Shown here: positions 25,753-35,202 of the stretch, in pieces
How the letters are laid out: every line of letters starts with the position of its first letter
Position numbering within the stretch: position 1 is the first letter of the stretch
NCBI GenBank assembly: GCA_903829815.1
Contig: CAIKRR010000027.1
Coordinates: 1 to 64,000, forward strand
DNA from: an uncultured Pseudomonadota bacterium
GTDB taxonomy: Bacteria > Pseudomonadota > Gammaproteobacteria > Burkholderiales > SG8-39
Length of the DNA stretch: 64,000 nt
Direction: 5' to 3'
Notes under the pieces: generated by a model
The model's database searches: none
What the model saw: the letters and a program-made list of their open reading frames with translations, nothing else
Told to the model about the DNA's origin: nothing
Program-made: the position numbers and the translations under genes

Positions 25753-28700
25753 TCGTGGCCTCCTTGCAAAAGCCGGTCGAGCCGCTCGATCACGGCCCGC
25801 GCTGGCCGATGAAAGTACACGCCCGGCGAGGGCGATGCGGCATCGACCCAGGCCGGCTGCACACCGCGCATGAACAGGTAGTGCACCCCGCCCACATGCT
25901 GGTCGTAGTCGTAACCGACCAGGCGGCGCGACAACATCCGGTGCAGCGCAACGGTGTAGAGCAGGTACTGCAGATGGTAGCCGTGGCTCGCCATCGCCTC
26001 GGCCATCGAGGTCTGCCTGTAGTCGATCGGGCTTGCGCCCAGATAGTTCGATTTCCAGTCGGCAATCCAGTAGCGGCCGCCGTGCCGGTAGACGATGTCG
26101 ACAAAGCCCCGCAGATAACCTCGAAACTGTCCAAAGGTGAGACGCGGCCCGGGATAGTCGGGCAGCGCCAGTGCCTCGTTCAGGGCCCGATCGGTGAACT
26201 CTGGCGCCGGCAACCAGAACGACCACTCGGTGATCCGCTCGGCCAGCGGCACTTCGGCAAGCCGCACCCCACCTGGCAAGGGCATGTCGACCACGTTCTT
26301 GAGCATCGTCGCGAGCATCAGCGGCAGACGTCGGTCCGCTTCGCTGCGTTCGACACCCGCCAGTGTCTGCGGGTGAGCCGCCAGAGCACGTTCGATCGCC
26401 CCAGGCCAGGTCAGCGCCTGGGTGAAATCGGCCGCCTCCATCACCGCGTGCACGCAGATGCCTGCCGTGGTGCCGCGTGGGAAGCCCAGAATGTCATCGG
26501 CAGCGAGCGGCGCGCTCGGGTATTCAGGGTCGGGCGCCGCAAGGGTGACCGCGACGGGGGCCGCCAGTGCAACCGCGGCATCGTGATCGGACGCATCGGC
26601 TTCCTCGACGCGAGCCTCGGGCATCAGCGCCTCGCTGCCCAGACTCAGACTGCTGTAACTGCCGGTTCGCCAGCGCGTCGGAATCCGCGCCGGTGCAGGG
26701 AGCGCCCGCAGGCGCCCCGGATCGTCGGCATCGGGCGGCAGGTGCTCGCCGGGGGTGCGGTCGAGGTCACGCAGGTGGATGCTCTGGGCATTGCCGTCGG
26801 CAAAGGCACGCCAGGTGCTCGCGATCGCCTCCGCCGAGGGGCGCGACTTGTCGTCGAACCAGGCGGCAGCGGTGAGGTCACGACCGGCCACGAGCCAGTT
26901 GAGCGGCGCGCACGTCACCGGCTTGCTGACCCTGGATCGCGCCCCCAGCCCCCAGCCCACCACCAGATAGCAACGATGCACGGCGCGGGTGAGGCCGACA
27001 TAGGCAAGGCGGATGGCCTCGGCGTAGCTCTCCATCCGCGCTCGTTCACGCGCAACCTGGGGATCGAAGGCGGCACCCGCGCTGGTATCGCCCCGGTCGC
27101 GATAATCGATGAGCTGGGTACCATCGTCGGCATGCGAGACGATGCCATCGACCCGCTTCGGGGCCGGACTGCTCGCGATGTCCCACAGGGTCGGGCAGAA
27201 CACCACCGGATACTCCAGGCCCTTGGACTTGTGATAGGTGACGATCTGCACCAGGTTGCGATCGGAGTCCAGCCGCAATTCAGCCATCTCGTCGCCATCA
27301 CTTGCACGGGTACCGTGACGCAGCCAGGCAAGCAGCGCCTCGGGCGACACGTGCTCACGCGAGGCAGCCTGCAGGCAATCGCCCAGATGCAGCAGATTGG
27401 TCAGACGGCGCTCGCCATCGCCGCGCGCGAGCAGCCGCCCGATGACGCCTTCACGGGCGAGCAACGTGCGATACATGAAGCCGATGCCCCGTTGCCGCCA
27501 GGCATCGGCGTATTCGCGAAAGCGCAGGGTGGTCTCCAGGGCCAGCGTCTCGTCACTGCGCAGCGCCGCGATCTGGCTGGCTGGCAAGCCCAGGAGGTCG
27601 GTCGAGAACGCAGCGCACAGTCGCGCGATGCGTGCCGGTTCGAGAACCGCGGCGAGCACCAGCACGAGTTCGCTCGCGTCGACCGACTGATAGACGCTCT
27701 CGCGCGTCGTGATCACGCTGCCGATCCCCAGTTCGGCCAGGGCCTCACGAGCACGCAAACCCTGGTGATGACTGCGAACGAGAATGGCAATGTCACCCGG
27801 CACGAGGGTGCGCTCGCCGATGCGCGTCCGGCCTGCTTGCGCATCGCGCAGCAGGCGCGAAATTTCGGCCGCCATGGCACTCATCGACAGGCGCAGCGCG
27901 GCTTGCTTGGTCAGCGCCGCGCCGCGGGATGGCAACTGCCAGACCTGCATCGCTGCCGCCTCGCCTGCCGGATCGATCAGCACGGGTGGGCGCCTCGCCC
28001 CTGGCGTCACCCAGCGATAGGCCAGGCCCTCCATCATGAACGGTTCGCGCACCGCCTCGCCCCGTTGGGCACCGTCAGCCGCACCGAACAGCAGATTCAC
28101 CGCGCGTATGAGCGAGTCGGCCGAGCGCTGATTGGCCCCGATCGACCAGGTGAGGGGCGCCAGCGCCCGGGCACCCAGATAGGTATGCAGGTCGGCCTGG
28201 CGAAAGCTGTAGATCGCCTGCTTGGGGTCGCCCACCAGAAAGAGCGGTCCGGTCTGCCCCTGATAGAGGGTGCGAAAGATCTCGAACTGGATCGGGTCAG
28301 TGTCCTGAAACTCATCGATCAGGGCCACCGGATAGCGGGCACGCAGGCGTTGCGCCAGTGCCTCGCGTGCCGCCGGATCGCCCGCCTCGTCGCAGAGGGC
28401 GACATGCAGTTCGCGCAGCATGTCATCGAAGGCGATCACACGCCGCGAACGCTTCACTTCGCGCAGTGCGGGCACGCAGTCATCGATGAGTTGGCGGATG
28501 AGTCCGCGACGCGCCAGACGCAGCCCGCCTGCCAGGGCAGCTGCCGCCTCGAAGACCTGCTGCCACTGATCGAAGAACGGATGCGAAGGGGGCTGGCAGT
28601 TCTTCTTGGGGGCCTCTTTGAGGCGCTGGCTCGTGTAGAGGCGCACCTTGGCGCCGTCGTCCTCCCACTTGCCGTGCTCGAGATGCTTTTCAACCAGCGC

Positions 28701-29552
28701 AAGGAGAGCCAGCGGTTCGCCATCGGCGAACATGTGCTCGATGAGGTCGGCACCCTGCGCGATGCCCTCCACACGATACGAGTTGCCGTTTACCTGTGCC
28801 CGACCCGCCTGCAGGCACCGCTGCACCTCACCAGGCTCGGCACACCAGATGGATCGAGCCTGCTGCCATGCATCGTCCAGTGCAGTGGTATCGATGGCGG
28901 GGGCGAGTGCGCCCGAAGAGGGCAGCCCCAGCACCCGGGCCAGCGGCTGCTTGAGGTGCTGGCGCACGATGGCATCGAAGGTCTCGGGCGTGTCGCCACG
29001 GCGCACCAGGTAACGGACCAGTACCGGTGCGGTCACACCCGAGGCAAATGTGCGGCGCCAGAAATCATGCACCACCTCACGGCGCAGATCAGCATCGTCC
29101 GTGATGACCTCGGTGGCAAAGGGCGATGCTGCCGAGAACGGTGCATCGGCAAGCGCGCGCTGGCAGAAGCCGTGAATGGTGAACACCGCCGCGGCATCAA
29201 ATGCCTCGAGGGCCAGTTCGAGGCGCTCGCACTGGGCCTTGCGCTCCACACCGCCGGCCTCGATCTGCGCCACCAGTGCGGCGATGAAAGTCTCGCCAGG
29301 CGCGGTCAGCCCCTCGCGCAGGTAGAGCAGAGCATCGGCCAGCCGGGCGCGCAGCCGATCGCGTAGTTCGGCCGTGGCAGCGGTGGTAAAGGTAACGACC
29401 AGAATCCGATCGACCTGCATCGCCTGCTCGAGCACCAGGCGCAGATACAGGCCGCAGATGGCCCAGGTCTTGCCCGTGCCCGCTGAAGCCTCGATGAGGG
29501 CAATGTCCTCGAGCGGGCAGGCAAGAACGTCAAGCGGCTGGGCGATGCTCAT
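25749..29552 (-). CDS. recB: exodeoxyribonuclease V subunit beta (RecB)
   Basis: 1267 residues. UvrD-type helicase with Walker A EASAGTGKTWAICGLYLRLV near residue 24, the Walker B region ALIDEFQDTDPIQFEIF near residue 414, VGDPKQAIYSFRQADLHTYL, and the motif V/VI stretch ITYHKSKGLEYPVVFCP; the C-terminal nuclease domain carries YWIADWKSNYLG near residue 1167 (catalytic Asp and Lys). RecB supplies the 3'-5' helicase, the single nuclease site and RecA loading in RecBCD. It overlaps recC upstream and recD downstream by four bases each, giving a tightly coupled recCBD operon. Confidence 0.97.
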   Translation of the reverse strand: MSIAQPLDVLACPLEDIALIEASAGTGKTWAICGLYLRLVLEQAMQVDRILVVTFTTAATAELRDRLRARLADALLYLREGLTAPGETFIAALVAQIEAGGVERKAQCERLELALEAFDAAAVFTIHGFCQRALADAPFSAASPFATEVITDDADLRREVVHDFWRRTFASGVTAPVLVRYLVRRGDTPETFDAIVRQHLKQPLARVLGLPSSGALAPAIDTTALDDAWQQARSIWCAEPGEVQRCLQAGRAQVNGNSYRVEGIAQGADLIEHMFADGEPLALLALVEKHLEHGKWEDDGAKVRLYTSQRLKEAPKKNCQPPSHPFFDQWQQVFEAAAALAGGLRLARRGLIRQLIDDCVPALREVKRSRRVIAFDDMLRELHVALCDEAGDPAAREALAQRLRARYPVALIDEFQDTDPIQFEIFRTLYQGQTGPLFLVGDPKQAIYSFRQADLHTYLGARALAPLTWSIGANQRSADSLIRAVNLLFGAADGAQRGEAVREPFMMEGLAYRWVTPGARRPPVLIDPAGEAAAMQVWQLPSRGAALTKQAALRLSMSAMAAEISRLLRDAQAGRTRIGERTLVPGDIAILVRSHHQGLRAREALAELGIGSVITTRESVYQSVDASELVLVLAAVLEPARIARLCAAFSTDLLGLPASQIAALRSDETLALETTLRFREYADAWRQRGIGFMYRTLLAREGVIGRLLARGDGERRLTNLLHLGDCLQAASREHVSPEALLAWLRHGTRASDGDEMAELRLDSDRNLVQIVTYHKSKGLEYPVVFCPTLWDIASSPAPKRVDGIVSHADDGTQLIDYRDRGDTSAGAAFDPQVARERARMESYAEAIRLAYVGLTRAVHRCYLVVGWGLGARSRVSKPVTCAPLNWLVAGRDLTAAAWFDDKSRPSAEAIASTWRAFADGNAQSIHLRDLDRTPGEHLPPDADDPGRLRALPAPARIPTRWRTGSYSSLSLGSEALMPEARVEEADASDHDAAVALAAPVAVTLAAPDPEYPSAPLAADDILGFPRGTTAGICVHAVMEAADFTQALTWPGAIERALAAHPQTLAGVERSEADRRLPLMLATMLKNVVDMPLPGGVRLAEVPLAERITEWSFWLPAPEFTDRALNEALALPDYPGPRLTFGQFRGYLRGFVDIVYRHGGRYWIADWKSNYLGASPIDYRQTSMAEAMASHGYHLQYLLYTVALHRMLSRRLVGYDYDQHVGGVHYLFMRGVQPAWVDAASPSPGVYFHRPARAVIERLDRLLQGGHE

Positions 29553-32500
29553 CGCGACGCCTTCGGTCTTGCAGCGCCCGGCACATGCTCGAAGAGTGGC
29601 CAGAGAATCTCACGGGCCAGACCGCTGAAGGCGTCATCGAGGGGATCGGGCTCACCCCGCAAGGCCAGACGCAGCGATGAAAATTCCGACTCGCCCAGCG
29701 GACCACGGTCGGAGCGACGCGGCTCCCAGACCTTGCGTGCCGCAGCCAGAGGCCTTGGCGTCGAGCCCTTTGCCTTGTCGCTCGATGCGCGCAAGGCTTG
29801 TGTGGCGCATTCGGCCCAGGCCATCGCGCTGCGCGGGTAGAAGTGCAAGGGGGCACGCATGCCTTGTGCGTACCGGGCGAGCAAGCACGCCAGATACTCA
29901 CCGGCCAGGTGCTCGCCCAAGGGGGGCATCTCGATCCGCCGGCCCTTGAGATGGACAATGGTCCGTGCGAGTGCATCGGGCGGGGCCAGTCGGTTCAGAC
30001 ACAGATGATGGATCCAGGCCTTGATGAGCATCCGGTCGTCACGATCGCGGTAGCTCTGCAGTACCAGACCCGTGGTGCGCAGCGACCCGAGGGCGATCGA
30101 CAGTTCCCATATCGCATCGGCCACCGGCATGAGCACGGGCACCTGCCGTGCCGGCAACAGCGTCCCCTGGCAGTCGGCCCGCACCGCGCTCGCAAAGTGT
30201 TCGATCGCCGCGAGGTCACGGGCAAGCGCAGCCTCGCCGATCGCGCCGCCTGGGTACTCGGTGCCAGCCGTGGCAAAGGCATGCACTTCATCGATGCTGC
30301 AGCCCTCGAGAAGGCGCGGCACCAGGCGTTCGGCCAGCAACCGTTCGGTACGATCATCAGGCAGGAAAGGCTCATCGTCCTGGACTGCGTCTTCGTACAC
30401 CCAGGTATCGATGTCCAGGCGCCGCCGCAGCAGCACACCGGCCGGATCAGCGAAGAAGCTCGCCAGATCCGTCATCGAGACGGCATGGGTGCCATCGGCA
30501 CGGGCCTCCAGGGGCAGGAGTGGACGATCGAAGAAGGCCGGGGCAAAGGGGTTGGGGGTGTAACGCTCGGGCAGTTCTTCCTCGTCCGACTCGTCCGACT
30601 CGTCCGACTCATCGGACTCATCGGATTCATCGGACCTGGCCGACTCAGCCGACTGGGCCGACCGAGACCGTTCACTATCGGGCAACGCATCGACCCGAGC
30701 GGATTCGAGGGCATCGGGTGCAGGTACATCGCTCCCGCCGGTAGTGGCGCGGACCGCTGCCTGGACCTGCTCCAGCCCGCGCGCGATGGCGCTGCAGTAC
30801 GGCTCTTCGTGACTGGCGCGGCGCGGATCGACATCGGGCTCGAAATATTCGATCGAGAAGGGCTGCAAGGGATGCACGACCATCAGACGCTGGCGAGCGG
30901 CCTTGCGCGCCTCGACCGAGGTCGGATCGGTGGCACCGGCCGCGGCCAGATAGTCGAGCAACTCGGCAACCAGGACCGAGGGCGGCCGTGGCTGGTTGTC
31001 ACGCACGCCCAGACCGGTGTAGCTGAGGTACAGACGTTCGCGGGCAGCAAGGATGAGATCGAGAAAGAGGTTGCGATCGTCGTCGCGCCTTGACCGATCG
31101 CCCTTGCGCGGGTCAAGCCGCATGAGATCGAGTTCATCGGGCCTGGGTGGCGCCGGAAACGCGCCGTCATCCAGACCGATGATGCACAGATGCCTGAAGG
31201 GCAACCCCCGCATGCTGGCCATCGAGGCAAAGGTGACGGCGCCCCCCACCACGCTGCCGCCGGCAGCCGCATCGAGTCGATCGGTGAGTGCACGCTGCAC
31301 CAGGGCAAGCGGTACGGCCTCGGTGTGCCCCCCAGCCACCATATCGTCGTTGAGCGCACGGATGGCCGCGCGCAGTGCCGCAACCGCGTCGAGATCAGAC
31401 GCCAGCGCCTTGAGAAACCGGTCGATGCATCCGTTGAGCGCCAGCACCCAGGCGGCCGGGGTCAGCGCACCCGACAAGGTTTCGCGGGTGCGCTCGATCT
31501 CGTCCATGAAGCCACAGAGCGAACCCAGCACCAGGGCGCGGCTGCCACTGGCCTGTCCTGCTGCATTGCGCCCGTCAAAGGGCTGATCGATGGCATCGGG
31601 CAGTGCGTAGCCCAGCAGCAGGCGGTCGATGCCATCGCGGAAGGTAAACCGCTCCTCGGCCGGCAGACCCTGACGCGCACGGTGGGCAGCATCGATGCCC
31701 CAGCGAATGCCGGCCTCCTCGAACCACAGGCGCAGGGTCTCGAGTTCATCGGCGGCAAGCCCGAAGCGGCGCGCAATGAGCGGCTGGTGCAGCACCTGCA
31801 GCACCTCGCTCGCCAGAAAGCGAGACCCCGACAGCCGCAGCAGATCAAGCAGCGCGCGTGCCGCCGGATTCACCACGCTTGGCCGGGTACCTGCCAGCGT
31901 GTAAGGAATCCGTCTGCGGGCAGGTGCCGTGCCGAAGATGGAATCGATGAGCGGGGCCGCAGCGTCGATGTCGGGCATGACCACGAGGATCTGGTCGAGC
32001 ATCGGCGGATCATCGGCCGCAAGCACGCTCAGCAACTGATCGTGCAGAACCTCGACCTGCCGGGTCAGCGAGTGGCAGACATGCACCTCGATCGAACGGT
32101 CGTCGGCCGGGGGCACAAGGTCGCCGGGCACAAGTTCCCGCAACTCGAGAATCGATGCCTGCAATTGGCCGAGCCGCGTTGCGGGGTGGTCGGCACTGAA
32201 GAAGGCATCATCGGTCATGCCATCGCCCGAGGCTTCGAACAATGCCTGGACATGCGATCGCGTCTGCTGGCCCCACGCCGAGAGCAGCCGGTGTCCGGTT
32301 TCATGGTGATCGATCTGACCACGGGCGGCCAGATGGCGCCACTGCACCGGGGAGACGATGTCGTGCCAGAACGCCTCGCACGGGTTGAGCACGAGCAGGA
32401 CCACATCCATGTGGGCCGAGAGTTGTTGCAGCATCGCCAGATAAAGCGGCGGCACCGAGGGCAGGCACACCACATGCACCCGCGCCGGGCGGGCGTGCCG

Positions 32501-33103
32501 GGTACCGCGCTGCAGTGCTCCGATGGCGGCATGCACCGGATGCACGCGGGCGACACCCAGCCCTTCCAGGACGCGCTGGCACAAGGCTGCCTGCCACTGC
32601 AGATCGGCGAGCAGCACCGGATCGGTCAAGGGCGTACCGATCACGGCCGGCTGCCCGACGCTCCAGGCTTCGGTCCAGTCGGGACGCCAGGTGCTGTACT
32701 GCTCGACAAGGCGCGCCATTTCGCAGGCAAGCTCGTAGCGCATGACCGGATCGCCCGATGCAAGGTAATGCGCCAGGCGCGGAAATCGGGCTACGAAGTT
32801 TGCATCGGCAAGGATGCCGGCAATACGCCAGACCAGTGGCCCTGCGCCAAAGGGCGACTGGCTCGCGACCCCGGGCACGAGCGCTGCGACCTGACGCCAC
32901 AGCCACTGCGCAAGAAAGGAAAACTCGACCCCGGCGCAGATGCCCTGGCGCCTGGCAATCGCCAGTTCCAGCGTGCGCCGCATCGCCGCACCCGGAATGA
33001 CGATCTGCTCGGTCGTGAACGGGTCGGCGGGCTGCTGCTCGAGGGACTCGAGCAGCGCTGCCTGCAACATCTCGAACCGATTGGAGAAGACGACCCGCAG
33101 CAT
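29549..33103 (-). CDS. recC: exodeoxyribonuclease V subunit gamma (RecC)
   Basis: 1184 residues from the ATG at 33103. This start is preferred because MLRVVFSNRFEML aligns with the E. coli RecC N-terminus (MLRVYHSNRLDVL); a GTG at 33151 would add 16 residues. RecC is the helicase-like, catalytically dead subunit that recognises Chi. Recognisable features include WLAQWLW-like early helix and VLVVMPDIDAAAPLIDSIF (ILVVMPDID). A striking acidic tract of repeated E-S-D triplets interrupts the protein around residues 814-846 (see the repeat feature); this is not part of E. coli RecC. It is the first gene of recCBD. Confidence 0.95.
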   Translation of the reverse strand: MLRVVFSNRFEMLQAALLESLEQQPADPFTTEQIVIPGAAMRRTLELAIARRQGICAGVEFSFLAQWLWRQVAALVPGVASQSPFGAGPLVWRIAGILADANFVARFPRLAHYLASGDPVMRYELACEMARLVEQYSTWRPDWTEAWSVGQPAVIGTPLTDPVLLADLQWQAALCQRVLEGLGVARVHPVHAAIGALQRGTRHARPARVHVVCLPSVPPLYLAMLQQLSAHMDVVLLVLNPCEAFWHDIVSPVQWRHLAARGQIDHHETGHRLLSAWGQQTRSHVQALFEASGDGMTDDAFFSADHPATRLGQLQASILELRELVPGDLVPPADDRSIEVHVCHSLTRQVEVLHDQLLSVLAADDPPMLDQILVVMPDIDAAAPLIDSIFGTAPARRRIPYTLAGTRPSVVNPAARALLDLLRLSGSRFLASEVLQVLHQPLIARRFGLAADELETLRLWFEEAGIRWGIDAAHRARQGLPAEERFTFRDGIDRLLLGYALPDAIDQPFDGRNAAGQASGSRALVLGSLCGFMDEIERTRETLSGALTPAAWVLALNGCIDRFLKALASDLDAVAALRAAIRALNDDMVAGGHTEAVPLALVQRALTDRLDAAAGGSVVGGAVTFASMASMRGLPFRHLCIIGLDDGAFPAPPRPDELDLMRLDPRKGDRSRRDDDRNLFLDLILAARERLYLSYTGLGVRDNQPRPPSVLVAELLDYLAAAGATDPTSVEARKAARQRLMVVHPLQPFSIEYFEPDVDPRRASHEEPYCSAIARGLEQVQAAVRATTGGSDVPAPDALESARVDALPDSERSRSAQSAESARSDESDESDESDESDESDEEELPERYTPNPFAPAFFDRPLLPLEARADGTHAVSMTDLASFFADPAGVLLRRRLDIDTWVYEDAVQDDEPFLPDDRTERLLAERLVPRLLEGCSIDEVHAFATAGTEYPGGAIGEAALARDLAAIEHFASAVRADCQGTLLPARQVPVLMPVADAIWELSIALGSLRTTGLVLQSYRDRDDRMLIKAWIHHLCLNRLAPPDALARTIVHLKGRRIEMPPLGEHLAGEYLACLLARYAQGMRAPLHFYPRSAMAWAECATQALRASSDKAKGSTPRPLAAARKVWEPRRSDRGPLGESEFSSLRLALRGEPDPLDDAFSGLAREILWPLFEHVPGAARPKASR
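30582..30662 (-). repeat. in-frame 9-base tandem repeat in recC encoding an acidic Glu-Ser-Asp tract
   Basis: Nine consecutive 9-base units occur: TCGTCCGAC three times, then TCATCGGAC-type units four times, then diverged units ending in GCCGAC, as written on the plus strand. Translated on the minus strand they give an S-D-E triplet array next to a run of glutamates. The period is a multiple of three, so copy-number change would lengthen or shorten the protein without a frameshift. The 5' units are nearly identical, consistent with recent slippage. Confidence 0.85.
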
Positions 33104-33173
33104 GGAGAAATCCGGATTGGCCTGAGGCCGGTCAGGTCGAGGGGATGACACTCAGGGGACCATTATTGCCCCC

Positions 33174-33200
33174 CCACTGGCTCACCCGCTGAGCCAGTGG
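33174..33200. terminator. perfect 11-base inverted repeat between the glyoxalase-fold gene and recC
   Basis: CCACTGGCTCA (33174-33184) and TGAGCCAGTGG (33190-33200) are exact complements around a 5-base loop CCCGC. The element lies 16 bases after the stop of the leftward VOC gene and ahead of recC, where a terminator would insulate the recCBD promoter. On the minus strand it is followed by a G-run, not a T-run, so it may instead be a protein-binding palindrome or a factor-dependent terminator. Confidence 0.45.
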
Positions 33201-33215
33201 TCGACGCCCGGCCTT

Positions 33216-33623
33216 TCAGTCGCCGTCCTTCGTCCCCACCCAGCCCTTGCGCGAGATATCGAAGATGATGCCCTCGGGGTCCTTGAACTTGCGCTCGAAG
33301 TTCTGCTTGTCCTCGCCTTCGCCCAACTGGAAGAAGAAGCGACCACCAGCCGCTTCGATACGCGCTTCGGTCTCGGCGATGTCATCGACCACGAAACCGA
33401 AATGATGCGCCCCCGAAAAGGATGCGGCATCGGCGAGTCCGGACCCCTTCTCGCCCTTGTAACGCAAGAGAGCCAGGTTCACCACGCCATCGGACAGGTA
33501 GATGGCTGAGCCCATGTCGAGGTCTTCGCGCCCGACCTGCTTCAGATCGAACACGCTCTCGTAGAACCGCGCCGAAGCGTCCAGATCCTTCACCACGACC
33601 GCAATATGTCTCAACTTCGCCAT
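33216..33623 (-). CDS. VOC-family (glyoxalase/dioxygenase fold) protein, lactoylglutathione-lyase-like
   Basis: 135 residues with two beta-alpha-beta-beta-beta modules: MAKLRHIAVVVKDLDASARFYESVFDLKQV and HHFGFVVDDIAETEARIEAAG. Likely metal ligands are H6, H in GAHHFGF and E in DPEGIIFDIS. This fold includes glyoxalase I, methylmalonyl-CoA epimerase and extradiol dioxygenases; with glutathione-lyase-type spacing a detoxifying or isomerase role is plausible, but the substrate is open. The start at 33623 has GAGGAAG upstream; the open frame to 33827 is not family sequence. It is divergent from the molybdenum hydroxylase operon. Confidence 0.86.
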   Translation of the reverse strand: MAKLRHIAVVVKDLDASARFYESVFDLKQVGREDLDMGSAIYLSDGVVNLALLRYKGEKGSGLADAASFSGAHHFGFVVDDIAETEARIEAAGGRFFFQLGEGEDKQNFERKFKDPEGIIFDISRKGWVGTKDGD

Positions 33624-33796
33624 GAGTGCTTCCTCGTGAAGAGCGTGGGCGCAGTGTACCCGGCGCGAATCGTGCCACAGACCCTCGACAGCGAGCCGCC
33701 CGAGCCGGCCCCCCGACGCTTGTCGGCTACGCGGCATGACAGCCATGAGCGGTGATGCACTACCTGGCTTGATGCAAGGTCTGTACCATTCCGGGC

Positions 33797-34675
33797 ATGA
33801 AACCCGCACCCTTGGATATCCTCGCACCGACCTCGGTCGCGCACGCCCTCAGTCTTCTTGTCGAGCATGGCGATCAGGCCCGACTGATTGCCGGCGGGCA
33901 GAGCCTGATGCCGATTCTGGCCATGCGTCTGGCCGCCCCGGCCATCCTCATCGACCTCAATGGCATCGGCGCCCTGCGCGGCATCCATGCCCAGGCCGAT
34001 GGCAGCGTCATCATCGGTGCGCTCAGCCGCCACCGTGATCTTGAACGCAGCGATCTGGTCGCCGAACGCTTGCCCCTCATCGCGGCAGCCATGCCCTGGG
34101 TCGCGCATGTACAGATCCGCAATCGCGGCACGATAGGCGGAAGCCTTGCGCATGCCGATCCGGCGGCCGAACTGCCCGCCCTGTGCCTCGCCCTGGGCGC
34201 CACGCTCGAACTGCACTCGCCCCGCGGCGCCCGACACGTGGCCGCGGCTGATTTCTTCCAGGGCGTCTTTGCCACCGAGCGCGCCGATGACGAGATGATC
34301 ACCGCGGTGCACCTGCCGGCGGCCTCGCCCGGGCAACGCTGGGCCTTCATCGAACTGGCGCGCCGCCATGGCGACTTTGCGCTGTGCGGCATTGCCCTTA
34401 CCGCCGACTGTTCACCGATCGGCCAGGTGCTGGGCGCCCGTATCGTGGTCTTTGGCGTCAGCGACTGCGCGCAACGCCTGCCGCAGCTCGAAGCTGCCAT
34501 CGTGGGCACCACCCCGACACCGACTTCGATCGACCAGGCGATGCCGGCGCTCGATCAGGTCGAGGCGCGCAGCGACCATCATGCCTCGAGCGAATACCGC
34601 CTCGAGCTGCTGGCAACACTGGCCCGGCGCGCGCTGCGCCAGGCATTTGGCTTTGATGAAAGGATTGCACCATGA
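33797..34675 (+). CDS. molybdenum hydroxylase FAD-binding subunit (CoxM-like)
   Basis: 292 residues, FAD subunit of the xanthine-dehydrogenase/CO-dehydrogenase family. FAD-binding motifs are LIAGGQSLMPIL (AGGQS) near residue 35 and RNRGTIGGSLAHADPAAELPA (TIGG) near residue 112. It passes electrons from the 2Fe-2S clusters to a final acceptor. It is first in an M-S-L operon whose junctions overlap by four bases each. No Shine-Dalgarno precedes the ATG; TACCAT at 33784-33789 is a -10-like hexamer about 8 bases upstream, so the mRNA could be nearly leaderless (inference). Confidence 0.93.
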   Translation: MKPAPLDILAPTSVAHALSLLVEHGDQARLIAGGQSLMPILAMRLAAPAILIDLNGIGALRGIHAQADGSVIIGALSRHRDLERSDLVAERLPLIAAAMPWVAHVQIRNRGTIGGSLAHADPAAELPALCLALGATLELHSPRGARHVAAADFFQGVFATERADDEMITAVHLPAASPGQRWAFIELARRHGDFALCGIALTADCSPIGQVLGARIVVFGVSDCAQRLPQLEAAIVGTTPTPTSIDQAMPALDQVEARSDHHASSEYRLELLATLARRALRQAFGFDERIAP

Positions 34676-35202
34676 ACCCCACCCGGGAGATCACCCTGCG
34701 GGTGAACGGCAACACGGTTCGAGCCGTGTGCGAAACCCGCATCACGCTGCTTGATTTCCTGCGCGATCAGGCAGGGCTCACCGGCACCCACGCCGGCTGC
34801 GAGCATGGCGTATGTGGTGCCTGCACGGTGCAACTGGATGGTGAGTCGGTGCGTTCATGCCTGCTCTTTGCCGCCCAGGTGAGCACCGGTGAGATCACCA
34901 CGGTCGAGGGCCTGGCGCCGGCAGGAAGCCTCACCGACCTGCAACGCGCCTTTCGACGTCATCACGCACTGCAGTGCGGCTTCTGCACACCGGGCATGCT
35001 GATGACGGCCGATGCACTGCTGCGCGAATCGCCCAACCCCGATGAGGCGGCAGTGCGCGCCGCGCTGTCAGGAAATCTGTGCCGCTGCACCGGTTATCAG
35101 CCGATCATCGAGGCGGTGCTCGATTGTGCCGAATCGCGGGCCGAAGCCACGCTGCGCGCCGACCAACGCCACGCCCCGACCACCAGCGGCGGTGCAGCAT
35201 GA
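34672..35202 (+). CDS. molybdenum hydroxylase 2Fe-2S subunit (CoxS-like)
   Basis: 176 residues. The plant-ferredoxin-type cluster has C43, C48, C51 ([12 protein letters not shown]) and C63; the second cluster has C102, C105 (QCGFCTPGM), C137 and C139 (LCRCTGYQP). All eight cysteines are present. It carries electrons from the Mo centre to the FAD subunit. ATGA overlaps join it to the FAD gene upstream and to the Mo subunit downstream. Its slight C-terminal extension (after residue 155) is hydrophilic and of no clear role. Confidence 0.95.
   Translation: MNPTREITLRVNGNTVRAVCETRITLLDFLRDQAGLTGTHAGCEHGVCGACTVQLDGESVRSCLLFAAQVSTGEITTVEGLAPAGSLTDLQRAFRRHHALQCGFCTPGMLMTADALLRESPNPDEAAVRAALSGNLCRCTGYQPIIEAVLDCAESRAEATLRADQRHAPTTSGGAA

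Noticed and set aside
25683..29366. 1227-codon open frame antisense to recB
   Set aside because: It mirrors recB codon positions in a high-GC gene and has no recognisable domain; long antisense frames of this kind also occur opposite recC, coxL and others.
30582..30662. CRISPR or intergenic satellite
   Set aside because: Units are 9 bases, contiguous, without spacers and in frame inside recC.
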